This document shows positions 1 to 7,973 of a stretch of DNA of 64,000 nt, piece by piece. Position 1 is the first letter of the stretch, and each line of letters begins with the position of its first letter. Location: positions 3,224,001 through 3,288,000 of the forward strand of contig NZ_JAROCF010000001.1 of NCBI RefSeq assembly GCF_030433685.1. Direction: 5' to 3'. Below the pieces are notes generated by a model. The model was not told where the DNA came from. It did not search any database and saw nothing but the letters and a program-made list of their open reading frames with translations. This stretch comes from Leifsonia williamsii (GTDB lineage Bacteria > Actinomycetota > Actinomycetes > Actinomycetales > Microbacteriaceae). The translations under genes and the position numbers were made by a program.

Positions 1-303
1 GACGGCGACCCCCAGCACCACCGCCGCGCCAAGAGCCTCCGGCGACCCGCGGGCCAGTGCATCCCACACCAACCCCACGGCCGCGAATGCGAACCCCGGC
101 AGCACGAGCGCATTCGGGAGGCGGTGCTCGCGCACGTCCGTCCGCACCAGCCGCGCAGCGACCGCCGCCGCATACGCCGCCCCGACGAGACCGGGTGAGA
201 CGCCGCCCCTCGCCACCACCAGCAGGATGACGAGGGCGGCGCCCACGACCAGGTCGGTCACTGATGCGGCTGTGAGCCGCCCTTCCGGCGAGTTCTTCCC
301 CAT
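1..303 (-). CDS. Prepilin peptidase (type IV leader peptidase, A24 family), C-terminus cut by window edge
   Basis: This is the first 101 codons of a membrane protein that runs off the left edge of the window. After a short polar N-terminus come a hydrophobic helix (about residues 17-32) and the motif TDVREHRLPNALVLPG (about 60-75). That motif matches the D-x-R-x-x-RLPN signature around the first catalytic aspartate of A24 aspartyl prepilin peptidases. Family members cleave type IV pilin or Flp/Tad pilin leaders in the membrane. The short N-terminus suggests the small, methylase-free form (TadV/CpaA-like), but the second catalytic aspartate lies outside the window, so activity cannot be judged. 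A GGAGG and a possible -10 box both sit just upstream of the ATG. Confidence 0.7.
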   Translation of the reverse strand, partial: MGKNSPEGRLTAASVTDLVVGAALVILLVVARGGVSPGLVGAAYAAAVAARLVRTDVREHRLPNALVLPGFAFAAVGLVWDALARGSPEALGAAVVLGVAV

Positions 304-309
304 GCCTCC

Positions 310-315
310 ACGCTA
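310..315 (-). promoter_or_regulatory. Putative -10 box (TAGCGT) of prepilin peptidase gene
   Basis: TAGCGT lies 6 nt before the ATG at 303, the spacing expected for leaderless transcription. A GGAGG overlaps the spacer, so a short leader is also possible. Confidence 0.35.
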
Positions 316-450
316 GGAAGCGGGAACCGGCCTCCGGCGGAACTCACACGATGTACCGGAATACCGCCCGACTCACAGGCCCGCGACTACAGAGCCCCGC
401 GCCCACAAAGACCCGCGACAACACGAACCCGCGCAACAGGCGAGCAACCC

Positions 451-1794
451 CTACGCCAACTCGTTCCCCTCCAGCATCTCCGTCACGAGCGCAGCGATCG
501 CCGACCGCTCCGACCGCGTCAGGGTCACGTGCGCGAACAGCGGGTGCCCCTTCAGCGTCTCGATCACCGATGCGACGCCGTCGTGGCGGCCGACCCGCAG
601 GTTGTCGCGCTGCGCGACATCGTGGGTGAGCACCACCCGGGAGTTCTGACCGATGCGGCTGAGCACCGTCAGCAGCACGTTGCGCTCCAGCGACTGCGCC
701 TCGTCGACGATCACGAACGCGTCGTGCAGCGATCGGCCGCGGATGTGGGTCAGTGGCAGCACCTCGAGGATGCCGCGGTCCTGCACCTCGTCGAGCACAT
801 TCTGCGACACCAGCGCGCCGAGCGTGTCGAACACCGCCTGGCCCCACGGGTTCATCTTCTCGCCCTGGTCGCCGGGCAGGTAGCCGAGCTCCTGGCCGCC
901 GACCGCGTACAGCGGGCGGAAGACCATGATCTTCTTGTGCTGCTGCCGCTCCAGCACCGCCTCCAGGCCGGCGCAGAGGGCGAGCGCCGACTTGCCGGTT
1001 CCGGCTCGCCCGCCGAGCGAGAGGATGCCGATCTCGGGGTCGAGCAGGAGGTCGATCGCGAGCCGCTGCTCCGCCGAGCGGCCGTGCAGGCCGAACACGT
1101 CGCGGTCGCCGCGCACCAGCTTCACCTCGCCGCGCCCCAGCACCCGGCCGAGCGCCGAGCCGCGATCCGAGTGGATGACGAGCCCGGTGTTGACGGGGAG
1201 GTCGGCGACGAGGGAGGTCGTCATCCGCTCCTCCTCGTACAGCTCGGCCATCTTGTCGCTGCCGAGGTCGATCTCGGCGAGCCCGGTCCACCCGGACTCC
1301 ACCGCCTGCTCGTGCCGGTACTCCTCGGCGGAGAGGCCGATGGAGGCCGCCTTCACGCGCAGGGGCAGGTCTTTGGAGACGACGGTGACGTCGAGCCCGT
1401 CGTTGGAGAGGTTCAGCGCGACCGCGAGGATGCGGGAGTCGTTGTCGTTGAGCTGCATGCCGCTCGGGAGGACCGACATGTTGGAGTGGTTGAGCTCCAC
1501 ACGCAGCGACCCGCCGTCACCGACGGGGATCGGGAAGTCGAGCCGTTCGTGCTGGACGCGCAGGTCGTCCAGGTTGCGCAGCGCCTGCCGGGCGAAGTAC
1601 CCGATCTCGGGGTCGTTGCGCTTGCCCTCCAGTTCGCTCACGACCACGACCGGGATGACGACGGCGTGTTCGGCGAATCGGAAGATCGCCTTCGGGTCGG
1701 ACAGCAGGACCGACGTGTCGAGCACATACGTCCGCTCGCTCTGCCTGGTCCCGTCGGGTGCCGACTCGAACTGCCGGGTTGCTGATTCAGCCAC
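451..1794 (-). CDS. PIN-PhoH family protein (PhoH-like ATPase fused to PIN nuclease domain)
   Basis: A two-domain protein of about 447 residues. The N-terminal PIN domain begins with YVLDTSVLL, whose Asp is the usual first metal ligand. The C-terminal PhoH P-loop ATPase has Walker A GRAGTGKS (about residue 262) and Walker [12 protein letters not shown]-PhoH proteins of actinobacteria are cytosolic, ATP-dependent, RNA-unwinding ribonucleases related to VapC toxins. The full family length is present and no antitoxin gene is next to it. I prefer the GTG at 1794, which follows GGGAG by 5 nt. GTG codons at 1800 and 1806 would add up to four residues. The gene is transcribed toward the prepilin peptidase gene, with a 147-bp gap in which I see no gene. 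Confidence 0.9.
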   Translation of the reverse strand: MAESATRQFESAPDGTRQSERTYVLDTSVLLSDPKAIFRFAEHAVVIPVVVVSELEGKRNDPEIGYFARQALRNLDDLRVQHERLDFPIPVGDGGSLRVELNHSNMSVLPSGMQLNDNDSRILAVALNLSNDGLDVTVVSKDLPLRVKAASIGLSAEEYRHEQAVESGWTGLAEIDLGSDKMAELYEEERMTTSLVADLPVNTGLVIHSDRGSALGRVLGRGEVKLVRGDRDVFGLHGRSAEQRLAIDLLLDPEIGILSLGGRAGTGKSALALCAGLEAVLERQQHKKIMVFRPLYAVGGQELGYLPGDQGEKMNPWGQAVFDTLGALVSQNVLDEVQDRGILEVLPLTHIRGRSLHDAFVIVDEAQSLERNVLLTVLSRIGQNSRVVLTHDVAQRDNLRVGRHDGVASVIETLKGHPLFAHVTLTRSERSAIAALVTEMLEGNELA

Positions 1795-1994
1795 GACCAC
1801 TCCCACCCCACCGCTCCCGCAGGAGCCGGCGGTTTCAGTTGGCGAGCCGGCCGCTTCCGTCCCGAGGCGAACTTATGTGGCCGTCTCGATCGGGCGCCAT
1901 GCCCGATGCCCTGAAACTACGCCGCACCGCCGACACGGAAGGATGCGCAGGCCGCGTGTCGTGTTTCCATCAGGTGAACATCCGCCCCCAGTTC

Positions 1995-2041
1995 TGGGAA
2001 TGGCACCGTTGTGGGAATGGCACCGTTGTGGGAGTGGCGCC
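1995..2041. repeat. Short tandem repeat, 17-nt unit
   Basis: The unit TGGGAATGGCACCGTTG occurs twice head to tail (1995-2011 and 2012-2028), followed by a degenerate third copy starting TGGGAGTGGC. It lies in the 247-bp gap upstream of the PhoH-like gene and just past the aminotransferase stop codon. No further gene is visible in that gap. Confidence 0.75.
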
Positions 2042-3163
2042 TCACACCGCCGACGCGAACGACGTGAACGCCGCCCGCAGCATGTCCAGCGTCTCCTCGG
2101 TGGTTCCGGCGTGCGCGCTGATGCGCACGCTCGTCGAGCGGACGGTCGCCGTCACCCCGTGGTTGTAGAGGGAGGCGCTGAGCGCGGCCAGCTGCTCCGG
2201 GAGCGGCTCGAGCACCACCATGCCGGCCCGTTCGGACGGGGACCGCGACGACGAGACCGGCAGGGCGAAGTCGTCGGCGAGCTCCAGCACCCGCTCCACC
2301 TTCTCGGCGACCGCGTCGCTCACCGCGGCGACGCCGACGGCCGCGATCTCCTCCAGTGCTGCGGCGAACCGGGCCTGGGCGATGCCGTCGGGGTTGGAGA
2401 CCGTGAAGGCCTTGGCGCTCCGTGCCGGCTCGATGACCTCGTCCCAGGTCTGGCCGCCGGCCGCCGTGCCCACCCAGCCGCTGAAGACCGGCGTGAGGTG
2501 CTCGAGGGCGCGCTCGCTCAGCGCGAGGAAGCCGGTCCCCCAGCCCGCACGCGTCCACTTCTGTCCGCCCGAAGCCACCACGTCGGCGACCTCGTAGGGC
2601 GCGTCGACGACGCCGAAGCCCTGGATCGCGTCCACGATGAGCAGCCGGTCGCCGATCACCTGGCGGATGCCGTCGATGTCCGCGAGGTAGCCGGTGCGCG
2701 AGTCGACCAGGCTGACCATGACGGCCGTGGTGGAGGGGGTGAGCTGGTCGCGGATGACGGCGGGCGTCACGCGCGCGTGATCCGTCTGCAGCCACCGCGG
2801 TGTGACCACGTGCATCGCCTGAGCCGCCCGCACGGCCGCGTAAGTGACGCTCGGGAACTCCGCCTGCGAGAGCAGCACCTCTCCGCCCGTCAGCCCGAAG
2901 GCGGCGTGCATGAGCCCGCTGGTCGCGTTGGGCTGGAACACGATGCTGTCGGACGCGAAGCCTGTGAGCGCCGAGACGGCGTCGCGGACGCGGTCGTCCT
3001 CCACCCGGAACCGGTCGGCGGCGCCGAAGCGGGCCCGGCCGAGGATCTCGTGCTGAGCCGTCGCCTCGGCGCGCACGGCCGCGGAGAGGGGGCCGACCCT
3101 GCCGTAGTCCAGGTAGCCGGGGTCCTCGCCGAAGCCGCTCGCGAACTCCTCGATCGTCGTCAC
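2042..3163 (-). CDS. Aminotransferase class V-fold PLP-dependent enzyme
   Basis: A 373-residue fold-type I PLP enzyme of the class V group, which includes cysteine desulfurase, isopenicillin N epimerase and kynureninase-like proteins. The PLP-binding segment is visible as LIVDAIQGFG (Asp pairing with the pyridine nitrogen) followed by the Schiff-base lysine in SGGQKW. The N-terminal active-site stretch FQPNATSGLMHAAFG is also typical. The substrate cannot be named: no cysteine-rich SufS/IscS loop is visible, which argues against a dedicated Fe-S desulfurase. It starts 2 nt after the stop codon of uppS and is probably cotranscribed with it. Confidence 0.85.
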   Translation of the reverse strand: MTTIEEFASGFGEDPGYLDYGRVGPLSAAVRAEATAQHEILGRARFGAADRFRVEDDRVRDAVSALTGFASDSIVFQPNATSGLMHAAFGLTGGEVLLSQAEFPSVTYAAVRAAQAMHVVTPRWLQTDHARVTPAVIRDQLTPSTTAVMVSLVDSRTGYLADIDGIRQVIGDRLLIVDAIQGFGVVDAPYEVADVVASGGQKWTRAGWGTGFLALSERALEHLTPVFSGWVGTAAGGQTWDEVIEPARSAKAFTVSNPDGIAQARFAAALEEIAAVGVAAVSDAVAEKVERVLELADDFALPVSSSRSPSERAGMVVLEPLPEQLAALSASLYNHGVTATVRSTSVRISAHAGTTEETLDMLRAAFTSFASAV

Positions 3164-3165
3164 GC

Positions 3166-3960
3166 CTATCCCCCGAACCGCCGGTGGCGGCGGGAGTAGT
3201 CGCGCACCGCACGCAGGAAGTCGACCTCGCGCAGGTCCGGTCCGAGCGCCTCCACGAAGTAGAACTCGCTGTGGGCGCTCTGCCAGAGCATGAAGTCGCT
3301 GAGCCGCTGCTCCCCCGACGTGCGGATGACGAGGTCGGGGTCGGGCTGCCCTCCGGTGTAGAGGTGCTCGCCGATGAGGTCGGGGGTGAGGAGGTCGGCG
3401 AGCGTCTCGAGGCTGCCGCCGTCGGCGTGGTGCGCGGCGACGATGCTGCGCATGGCGTCCGTGATCTCCTTGCGTCCGCCGTAGCCCACCGCGAGGTTGA
3501 TGTGGAGGCCGGTGTTGCCGGAGGTGCGCTCCTCCGCCGCGCTCAGCGCCGACACCAGCGGCTCCGGGAGGCCGGCGGTCGAGCCCACGTGCTTGACCCG
3601 CCAGTCGCGGTAGCGGGAGAGGTCGTCGGCGAGCTCGGCGATGATCTCGATGAGGTCGGAGAGCTCGGTGCTCTCACGGTTGGTGAGGTTGTCGGACGAC
3701 AGCAGGTACAGCGTCACGACCTCGATCCCGAGGTCGTCGCACCACTCGAGGAACTCGCGCATCTTCTGCGCGCCCGCCCGGTGGCCGTGTGCGACCGTCG
3801 TCAGCCCGGCCTGGCGCGCCCAGCGGCGGTTGCCGTCGATGATCATGGCGACGTGCCGCGGCATGGCCTCCGGGCCGAGCCCCGAGAGTTCGCGGCGCAG
3901 ACGTTTCTGGTACAGCCCGTACAGCAGTCCGCTGCCGGGGGCGGAGCTGCGTCTGGTCAC
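3166..3960 (-). CDS. uppS: Isoprenyl transferase (undecaprenyl/decaprenyl diphosphate synthase family)
   Basis: A 264-residue cis-prenyltransferase that condenses isopentenyl diphosphate onto an allylic diphosphate to make the lipid carrier for cell-wall synthesis. Signatures include HVAMIIDGNRRWAR (catalytic Asp about residue 42), GHRAGAQKM, TLYLLSSDN, and near the C-terminus DLVIRTSGEQRLSDFMLWQ. The length is normal. Actinobacteria often carry two paralogues with different product lengths, and the product here cannot be fixed from sequence alone. The start is GTG at 3960, preceded by TAACGT 6 nt upstream, which suggests a leaderless mRNA. It heads a probable two-gene unit with the class V aminotransferase. 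Confidence 0.95.
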   Translation of the reverse strand: MTRRSSAPGSGLLYGLYQKRLRRELSGLGPEAMPRHVAMIIDGNRRWARQAGLTTVAHGHRAGAQKMREFLEWCDDLGIEVVTLYLLSSDNLTNRESTELSDLIEIIAELADDLSRYRDWRVKHVGSTAGLPEPLVSALSAAEERTSGNTGLHINLAVGYGGRKEITDAMRSIVAAHHADGGSLETLADLLTPDLIGEHLYTGGQPDPDLVIRTSGEQRLSDFMLWQSAHSEFYFVEALGPDLREVDFLRAVRDYSRRHRRFGG

Positions 3961-3966
3961 GCTGCT

Positions 3967-3972
3967 ACGTTA
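3967..3972 (-). promoter_or_regulatory. Putative -10 box (TAACGT) of uppS
   Basis: TAACGT is separated by 6 nt from the GTG start of uppS, and no Shine-Dalgarno sequence is visible. This fits leaderless transcription. Confidence 0.5.
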
Positions 3973-4020
3973 GCGCTCCGGGGCGGGATCGACTCACAGG
4001 ATCCGACCACGCGCCTCCCG

Positions 4021-4026
4021 TATTCT
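4021..4026 (+). promoter_or_regulatory. Putative -10 box (TATTCT) of hemolysin III gene
   Basis: TATTCT lies 6 nt before the ATG at 4033. No Shine-Dalgarno sequence fits between them, so the transcript is probably leaderless. Confidence 0.5.
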
Positions 4027-4032
4027 TGGGCC

Positions 4033-4860
4033 ATGTCGCCCCGTCACCGCCCCGCCGCCGAGAGTGCCGCCGCGGACGTCGCCGACCAGCTCGACCGACC
4101 CGCCGCGGAGCTCTCCCCCGCTGATGCCGCCGTCAAGGCGGACGAGGCGGTCGCCGACCGCGAAGGCCCCGACCTCCCCAACATCCCGCTGCTCGACGCG
4201 TCCCCGGCGAGCACCGCCGAGCTCAAGCCGAAGTGGCGTGGCTGGATCCACGCCGGCACGTTCCCGGTGACCATCGCCGCCGGCATCGTGCTGATCTGCC
4301 TGGCGGAGGGCGCGGCGGCCAAGTGGGCGTCCGCCGTGTTCATGCTCACGTCGATGCTGCTGTTCGGCAACTCGGCGCTCTACCACCGCTTCAACTGGAA
4401 GCCGAAGACGAAGGTCGTGCTCAAGCGCATCGACCACGCCAACATCTTCCTGCTCATCGCCGGCACGTACACGCCGCTCGCGGTACTGGCCCTGCCGCCG
4501 GACAAGGGCATCCTGCTGCTGTCGCTGGTGTGGGCGGGCGCCCTGCTCGGCATCGGCTTCCGGGTGTTCTGGATCTCGGCGCCGCGGTGGCTGTACGTGC
4601 CGATCTACGTGGCGCTCGGCTGGGCCGCGATGATGTACGTCGTCGACCTGGTGAACGCCAACGTCGCGATGATGGTCCTCGTGCTGGTCGGCGGCATCCT
4701 CTACACGATCGGCGCCGTCATCTACGGCCTCAAGCGGCCGAATCCGTTCCCCGGCGTGTTCGGGTTCCACGAGATCTTCCACACCCTGACGGTGCTGGCG
4801 TTCCTCTGCCACTGGACCGCGACCCTCCTGATCGCGCTCCACCCCGCCTACAACGGCTAG
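4033..4860 (+). CDS. Hemolysin III family (PAQR-like) membrane protein
   Basis: A 275-residue protein with a hydrophilic, acidic N-terminal extension of about 80 residues, followed by seven predicted membrane helices. Conserved PAQR/HlyIII residues are present: the serine and histidine in NSALYHRFNW, the aspartate in RIDHANIFLLIAGTYTP, and the C-terminal histidines in FHEIFHTLTVLAFLCHW. These are the putative metal ligands of the family, which is thought to have ceramidase-like or lipid hydrolase chemistry. Its role in bacteria is not well settled, and the name hemolysin is historical. The long N-terminal extension is longer than in YqfA-type homologues. It is a single gene, convergent with the signal peptidase gene. 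Confidence 0.9.
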   Translation: MSPRHRPAAESAAADVADQLDRPAAELSPADAAVKADEAVADREGPDLPNIPLLDASPASTAELKPKWRGWIHAGTFPVTIAAGIVLICLAEGAAAKWASAVFMLTSMLLFGNSALYHRFNWKPKTKVVLKRIDHANIFLLIAGTYTPLAVLALPPDKGILLLSLVWAGALLGIGFRVFWISAPRWLYVPIYVALGWAAMMYVVDLVNANVAMMVLVLVGGILYTIGAVIYGLKRPNPFPGVFGFHEIFHTLTVLAFLCHWTATLLIALHPAYNG

Positions 4861-4896
4861 CGGCTAGCCCTGACACGTTGTCCTTTCCAGCGGTCC

Positions 4897-5610
4897 CTAT
4901 TGCTTGGATTGCGGAACTGCCGCGAATACCGCCGGGTAGTCGTCTAGCCAGGTCCAGCGACCGACCGGCCAGGTGATCACGAGCGCGCGGCCCACGATCG
5001 CTGATTGTGGAACGAAGCCGCCACCGCGTCCACCCATGTGGTAGCGCGAATCGGCGGAATCGTTGCGGTTGTCGCCCATCACCCAGTAAGACCTCGCTGG
5101 GACCGTCTCGTCGAACGGAATAGCGGATGCCGGCTCGTGTGGCGAGAACAGGTACGGGGACTCGTTGATCGCTTGGCCATTGACGGTCATCTGCCCGAGA
5201 GCGTTGCAGCAAGCCACCTTGTCCCCTGGAAGTCCGATGATCCGCTTGATGAGGTGATCGTCTTCCTTCGCCGACGGGATGCCCACGAACGACAGGGCCG
5301 CCTCGAGCGGAGTGAGGGACTGAGTGGATGCGGCGCTGCCCAACAACCAGCCGCCGGGATCTTTGAACACCACAACGTCTCCCCGGGTCAGGGGCAAGAG
5401 GCTCGGCTGCAGCTCATTGACGATCACTCGGTCGTTGATCATCAAAGTCTTCTCCATCGACGCGGATGGAATGTAGAAGGACCTGGCCACGAACGTCTTG
5501 ATCAAGAACGAACAAAGGACGGCGACGACGACGATCACGGCCACGTCTCGCAGCACTCTCTTCCAGCCCCGGGTGCGACTTTGTGCGGCCGATCCTCCTA
5601 CGCGAGTCAT
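4897..5610 (-). CDS. lepB: Signal peptidase I (S26A family)
   Basis: A 237-residue membrane serine protease with one N-terminal helix (about residues 20-40) and a periplasm-facing catalytic domain. The Ser/Lys dyad is visible: Ser in IPSASMEKT (about 51) and Lys in KRIIGLPGDKV (about 122), followed by MGDNRNDSADSR. It removes Sec/Tat signal peptides. The ATG at 5610 follows AAAGG by 6 nt. An upstream ATG at 5625 lacks a ribosome binding site. The gene is away from the usual rplS-rnhB neighbourhood and its codon use is less GC-rich than its flanks, so it may be an extra, specialised copy. It is divergent from a small secreted protein gene. Confidence 0.93.
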   Translation of the reverse strand: MTRVGGSAAQSRTRGWKRVLRDVAVIVVVAVLCSFLIKTFVARSFYIPSASMEKTLMINDRVIVNELQPSLLPLTRGDVVVFKDPGGWLLGSAASTQSLTPLEAALSFVGIPSAKEDDHLIKRIIGLPGDKVACCNALGQMTVNGQAINESPYLFSPHEPASAIPFDETVPARSYWVMGDNRNDSADSRYHMGGRGGGFVPQSAIVGRALVITWPVGRWTWLDDYPAVFAAVPQSKQ

Positions 5611-5714
5611 CCAAAACCTTTCCATCTTGGGGTAGACGCGGCGGTCTGATACGTTACCGCTATCTCGGTTAGATGAAATATATCAAGACGACCGAGGATG
5701 TCGGAAGGAAAGTA

Positions 5715-6077
5715 ATGAATAGGTTCGTTGTGACAACTGCTGCTGTGGCTGCTTCTGTACTGTCCGCGGTTGGTATGGGGTTGCCCGCCAACGCGACAAC
5801 TTCGCGTGGTGCCTCCTGCTCCTCGTCGCAAGAAGTCTGTCGCGTCACACTTCCTGCCACTCAGAGCCTCGTGGCGTTCAACACGGGTTTCGCTGGGCAG
5901 GGTGCGCGAGCCGCCTCGTACACCATCAACAAAGACGTCTACGGGGCCGCATTGTGCAGCGGCTCGATGGGATACAGCGCCGGCAAGTCGTGCAACATCG
6001 GCAGCTACCGGGGCAACGTCACCTTCACCTTCTACAAGGGTGCCGGAACTTCCGGAAACATCAGCATCGCCGGCTGA
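5715..6077 (+). CDS. Small secreted cysteine-containing protein of unknown function
   Basis: A 120-residue protein with a clear Sec signal peptide: MNR, a hydrophobic stretch, then a likely cleavage after LPANA (about residue 27). The mature part is about 93 residues with four cysteines (about 35, 42, 81, 93), which could form two disulfides, and it ends in a beta-rich, Gly/Thr/Ser-rich tail. I do not recognise the family. The start is supported by GGAAGGA just upstream. Its codons are less GC-rich than those of the neighbours, and together with the divergent signal peptidase it forms a small islet that may have been acquired. It is followed by a strong hairpin. Confidence 0.8.
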   Translation: MNRFVVTTAAVAASVLSAVGMGLPANATTSRGASCSSSQEVCRVTLPATQSLVAFNTGFAGQGARAASYTINKDVYGAALCSGSMGYSAGKSCNIGSYRGNVTFTFYKGAGTSGNISIAG

Positions 6078-6088
6078 GCATTACCAAG

Positions 6089-6122
6089 GGGGTGCCATGG
6101 TGCGGGCGCACCGCCGCACCCC
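6089..6122. terminator. Hairpin between convergent genes
   Basis: There are two nested stems: GGGGTGC pairs with GCACCCC, and inside it GGTGC pairs with GCACC around a GGGC loop. It lies 12 nt past the stop codon of the secreted protein gene and before the end of a convergent gene. There is no T-tract, so it is a candidate bidirectional terminator only. Confidence 0.5.
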
Positions 6123-6164
6123 TCCGTTCGGCCGCGGTGTAGCGCCTATAGCTGCCGACAGCGC

Positions 6165-6428
6165 TCAGCGGTCGGTGTCGGGGCGGTCGTCGTCCTCGGC
6201 CGCCTGCTCGGCGTCGAGCTTCTCGTTGATCTCGGCGCGGTAGCGCACGCGGCGGATGCGGCGCACCATGTCGAGCGCGAGCAGCACGGCCGCGAGCGCG
6301 ACCAGGAACGTGACCACGAAGCCGGCGACGCCCGGCGTGACCAGGTCGTCGTCCGGGGCGCCCGATGGCGTCGGGGTGGGTGTCGCAGCCAGCCAGATGG
6401 AGGCGCGGAGGAGGCTGTCGGCGATCAC
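6165..6428 (-). CDS. Small single-pass membrane protein downstream of mca
   Basis: An 87-residue protein of unknown function. The GTG start overlaps the mca stop codon (GTGA), so it is translationally coupled to mca. It has a short N-terminus, a Thr/Pro linker (TPTPTPSG), one membrane helix (about residues 32-52, rich in Val/Ala/Leu), and a charged C-terminal tail with a likely short helix ending in an acidic DDDRPDTDR. The tail probably faces the cytosol. The pairing with mca suggests a shared transcript, but no function can be inferred. Confidence 0.75.
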   Translation of the reverse strand: MIADSLLRASIWLAATPTPTPSGAPDDDLVTPGVAGFVVTFLVALAAVLLALDMVRRIRRVRYRAEINEKLDAEQAAEDDDRPDTDR

Positions 6429-7345
6429 GCGGCGTCTCCCGCGGTCGACGCCGCGGCGTCGGCGTCGGTCTCGATCCCCGCGAAGAGGTCGGTCTCGGGC
6501 ATTGCACTCTCCACTTTCGAGTCGATGAGCTGGAACTCCTCCGTCGGCCACGCGGTGCGCAGCACGTCGTTGGGCCAGAAGAAGAAGCTGTTGTCGGGCG
6601 CCACCTGGCTGGCGTGCGCGCGCAGGGCCGCGTCGCGGCGCTCCAGGAAGTCGCCGACCGGCACACGGGTCGTGACGGGCGACGGCTGGTCGTCCATCCA
6701 CGACCGCATCTCGCGCATGCGCTCCAGCAACGGAGACGCCGGGTCGGCCGCGAGCAGCGCGTCGTGGACCGCGCGGATGCGCTCGGCGTTGAAGATGCGG
6801 TCGTAGTAGAGCTTCGACACCGTCCACGGCGCGCCCAGCTCGGGGAAGCGGGAGGGGTCGGCGGCGGCGCGGTACGCCTCCACGCCGATCACATGGGCGC
6901 GGATGTGGTCGGGGTGCGGATAGCCGCCGTTCTCGTCGTACGTGATCATCACGTGCGGACGGAACGCGCGCACGAGGCGGACGAGCGGCGCCAGCTCGGT
7001 CTCGACCGGCAGCGCGGCGAAAGAGCCGAAGGGGTGCGTGCCGTCCTCGCGCGCCATCCCCGAGTCGACGTAGCCGAGCCAGCGGTGCTGGACTCCGAGC
7101 ACCGTCCGAGCCGCGGCCATCTCGCGGCGGCGGAGACCCGCCATGTCGCGGGCGGCCATCGCGCGCGAGCGGGCGTCGAGCGCCTCGTTCAAGATGTCGC
7201 CGCGCTCGCCGCCGGTGCAGCTCACGATCATCACCTCATCGCCGCGGGCGGCGTACGCGGCGTAGGTGCCGGCTCCCTTGCTGGACTCGTCGTCGGGATG
7301 GGCGTGGACCGCCATGAGCCGGCGGGGCGGGCGTGCGGGATTCAC
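6425..7345 (-). CDS. mca: Mycothiol conjugate amidase
   Basis: A 306-residue zinc amidase of the PIG-L/LmbE family. The metal-binding motif AVHAHPDDE lies at residues 12-20 and the later histidines are in GGYPHPDHIRAH. Mca cleaves mycothiol S-conjugates of toxins to a mercapturic acid, which is exported, and GlcN-inositol, which is recycled. This is a detoxification step specific to mycothiol-making actinobacteria. The alternative, the deacetylase MshB, is closely related. The length and the SSKGAG and GERGDILN segments favour Mca. The start is GTG at 7345, with AGGAG 8 nt upstream. Confidence 0.9.
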   Translation of the reverse strand: MNPARPPRRLMAVHAHPDDESSKGAGTYAAYAARGDEVMIVSCTGGERGDILNEALDARSRAMAARDMAGLRRREMAAARTVLGVQHRWLGYVDSGMAREDGTHPFGSFAALPVETELAPLVRLVRAFRPHVMITYDENGGYPHPDHIRAHVIGVEAYRAAADPSRFPELGAPWTVSKLYYDRIFNAERIRAVHDALLAADPASPLLERMREMRSWMDDQPSPVTTRVPVGDFLERRDAALRAHASQVAPDNSFFFWPNDVLRTAWPTEEFQLIDSKVESAMPETDLFAGIETDADAAASTAGDAA

Positions 7346-7369
7346 AGCTTCGTCTCCTAGTCTTGTCCC

Positions 7370-7375
7370 AGCCTA
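7370..7375 (-). promoter_or_regulatory. Putative -10 box (TAGGCT) of mca
   Basis: TAGGCT lies 24 nt upstream of the mca GTG, leaving a short leader that contains AGGAG. Confidence 0.35.
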
Positions 7376-7442
7376 CCGTCGCGCCCGCGGCGGCCCTGAA
7401 CGTCGACCGAGAGGCGGATGCGAGCAGCATGGCGGTGCCACT

Positions 7443-7844
7443 ATGGCGGTGACGCAGAGCATCGAGCGCCGCTACGGCCGCACCCCGGAGCGGCGCCGGC
7501 GCGACCGCTGGCTGCTCGGCGGGGGCCTCCTCGCCGTTCTCGTGGTCGTCGGCGCGTGGGTCATCTGGGTCGGGGGGGCCAACAGCCAGGCGAACCTCGA
7601 GGCGACGGACACCGCCTTCACCATCCGCGACGCCCACCACGTCGACATCTCGTTCACCATCAACGCCCCGGTCGGCCAGCCCGTGACCTGCGCGCTCCAG
7701 GCGCTCAATGAAGACTTCGCGATCGTCGGCTGGCGCGTCATCGAGTACCCGGGCTCGGATACGCGCGTGACGAAGTACACCGAGACGATCCGCACCGTGC
7801 AGCAGAGCAACACGGGTTTGATTAACACCTGCTGGCTGACCTAG
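7443..7844 (+). CDS. DUF4307 domain-containing membrane protein
   Basis: A 133-residue protein with a basic cytosolic N-terminus (RRYGRTPERRRRDR), one membrane helix (about residues 27-45) and an extracytoplasmic domain with a TCALQALN segment and a second cysteine near the C-terminus (INTCW). This matches the actinobacterial DUF4307 family, which has no known function. It is commonly encoded between mca and greA, as here. The ATG at 7443 gives the expected N-terminus. It is divergent from mca and is followed by greA on the same strand. Confidence 0.85.
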   Translation: MAVTQSIERRYGRTPERRRRDRWLLGGGLLAVLVVVGAWVIWVGGANSQANLEATDTAFTIRDAHHVDISFTINAPVGQPVTCALQALNEDFAIVGWRVIEYPGSDTRVTKYTETIRTVQQSNTGLINTCWLT

Positions 7845-7973
7845 CATTCTCTGGATACGCCCCGGCCACGAGGTCGGGGCGTCGACTTTACCCAGAGTCG
7901 ATCACACCCAGGGGGTTCCTCCCCCGGACGATCTGCCCACGCGGCCGTGGCCGTGGGAGCGAAGGAGTTCATC

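Noticed and set aside
926..3199. A 757-codon plus-strand frame across the PhoH-like and aminotransferase genes
   Set aside because: It spans two well-supported minus-strand genes, has no recognisable domain and shows shadow-like composition.
7859..7880. GC hairpin before greA as terminator or riboswitch
   Set aside because: The stem is only 6 bp with a 10-nt loop, there is no T-tract, and no known riboswitch core is visible.
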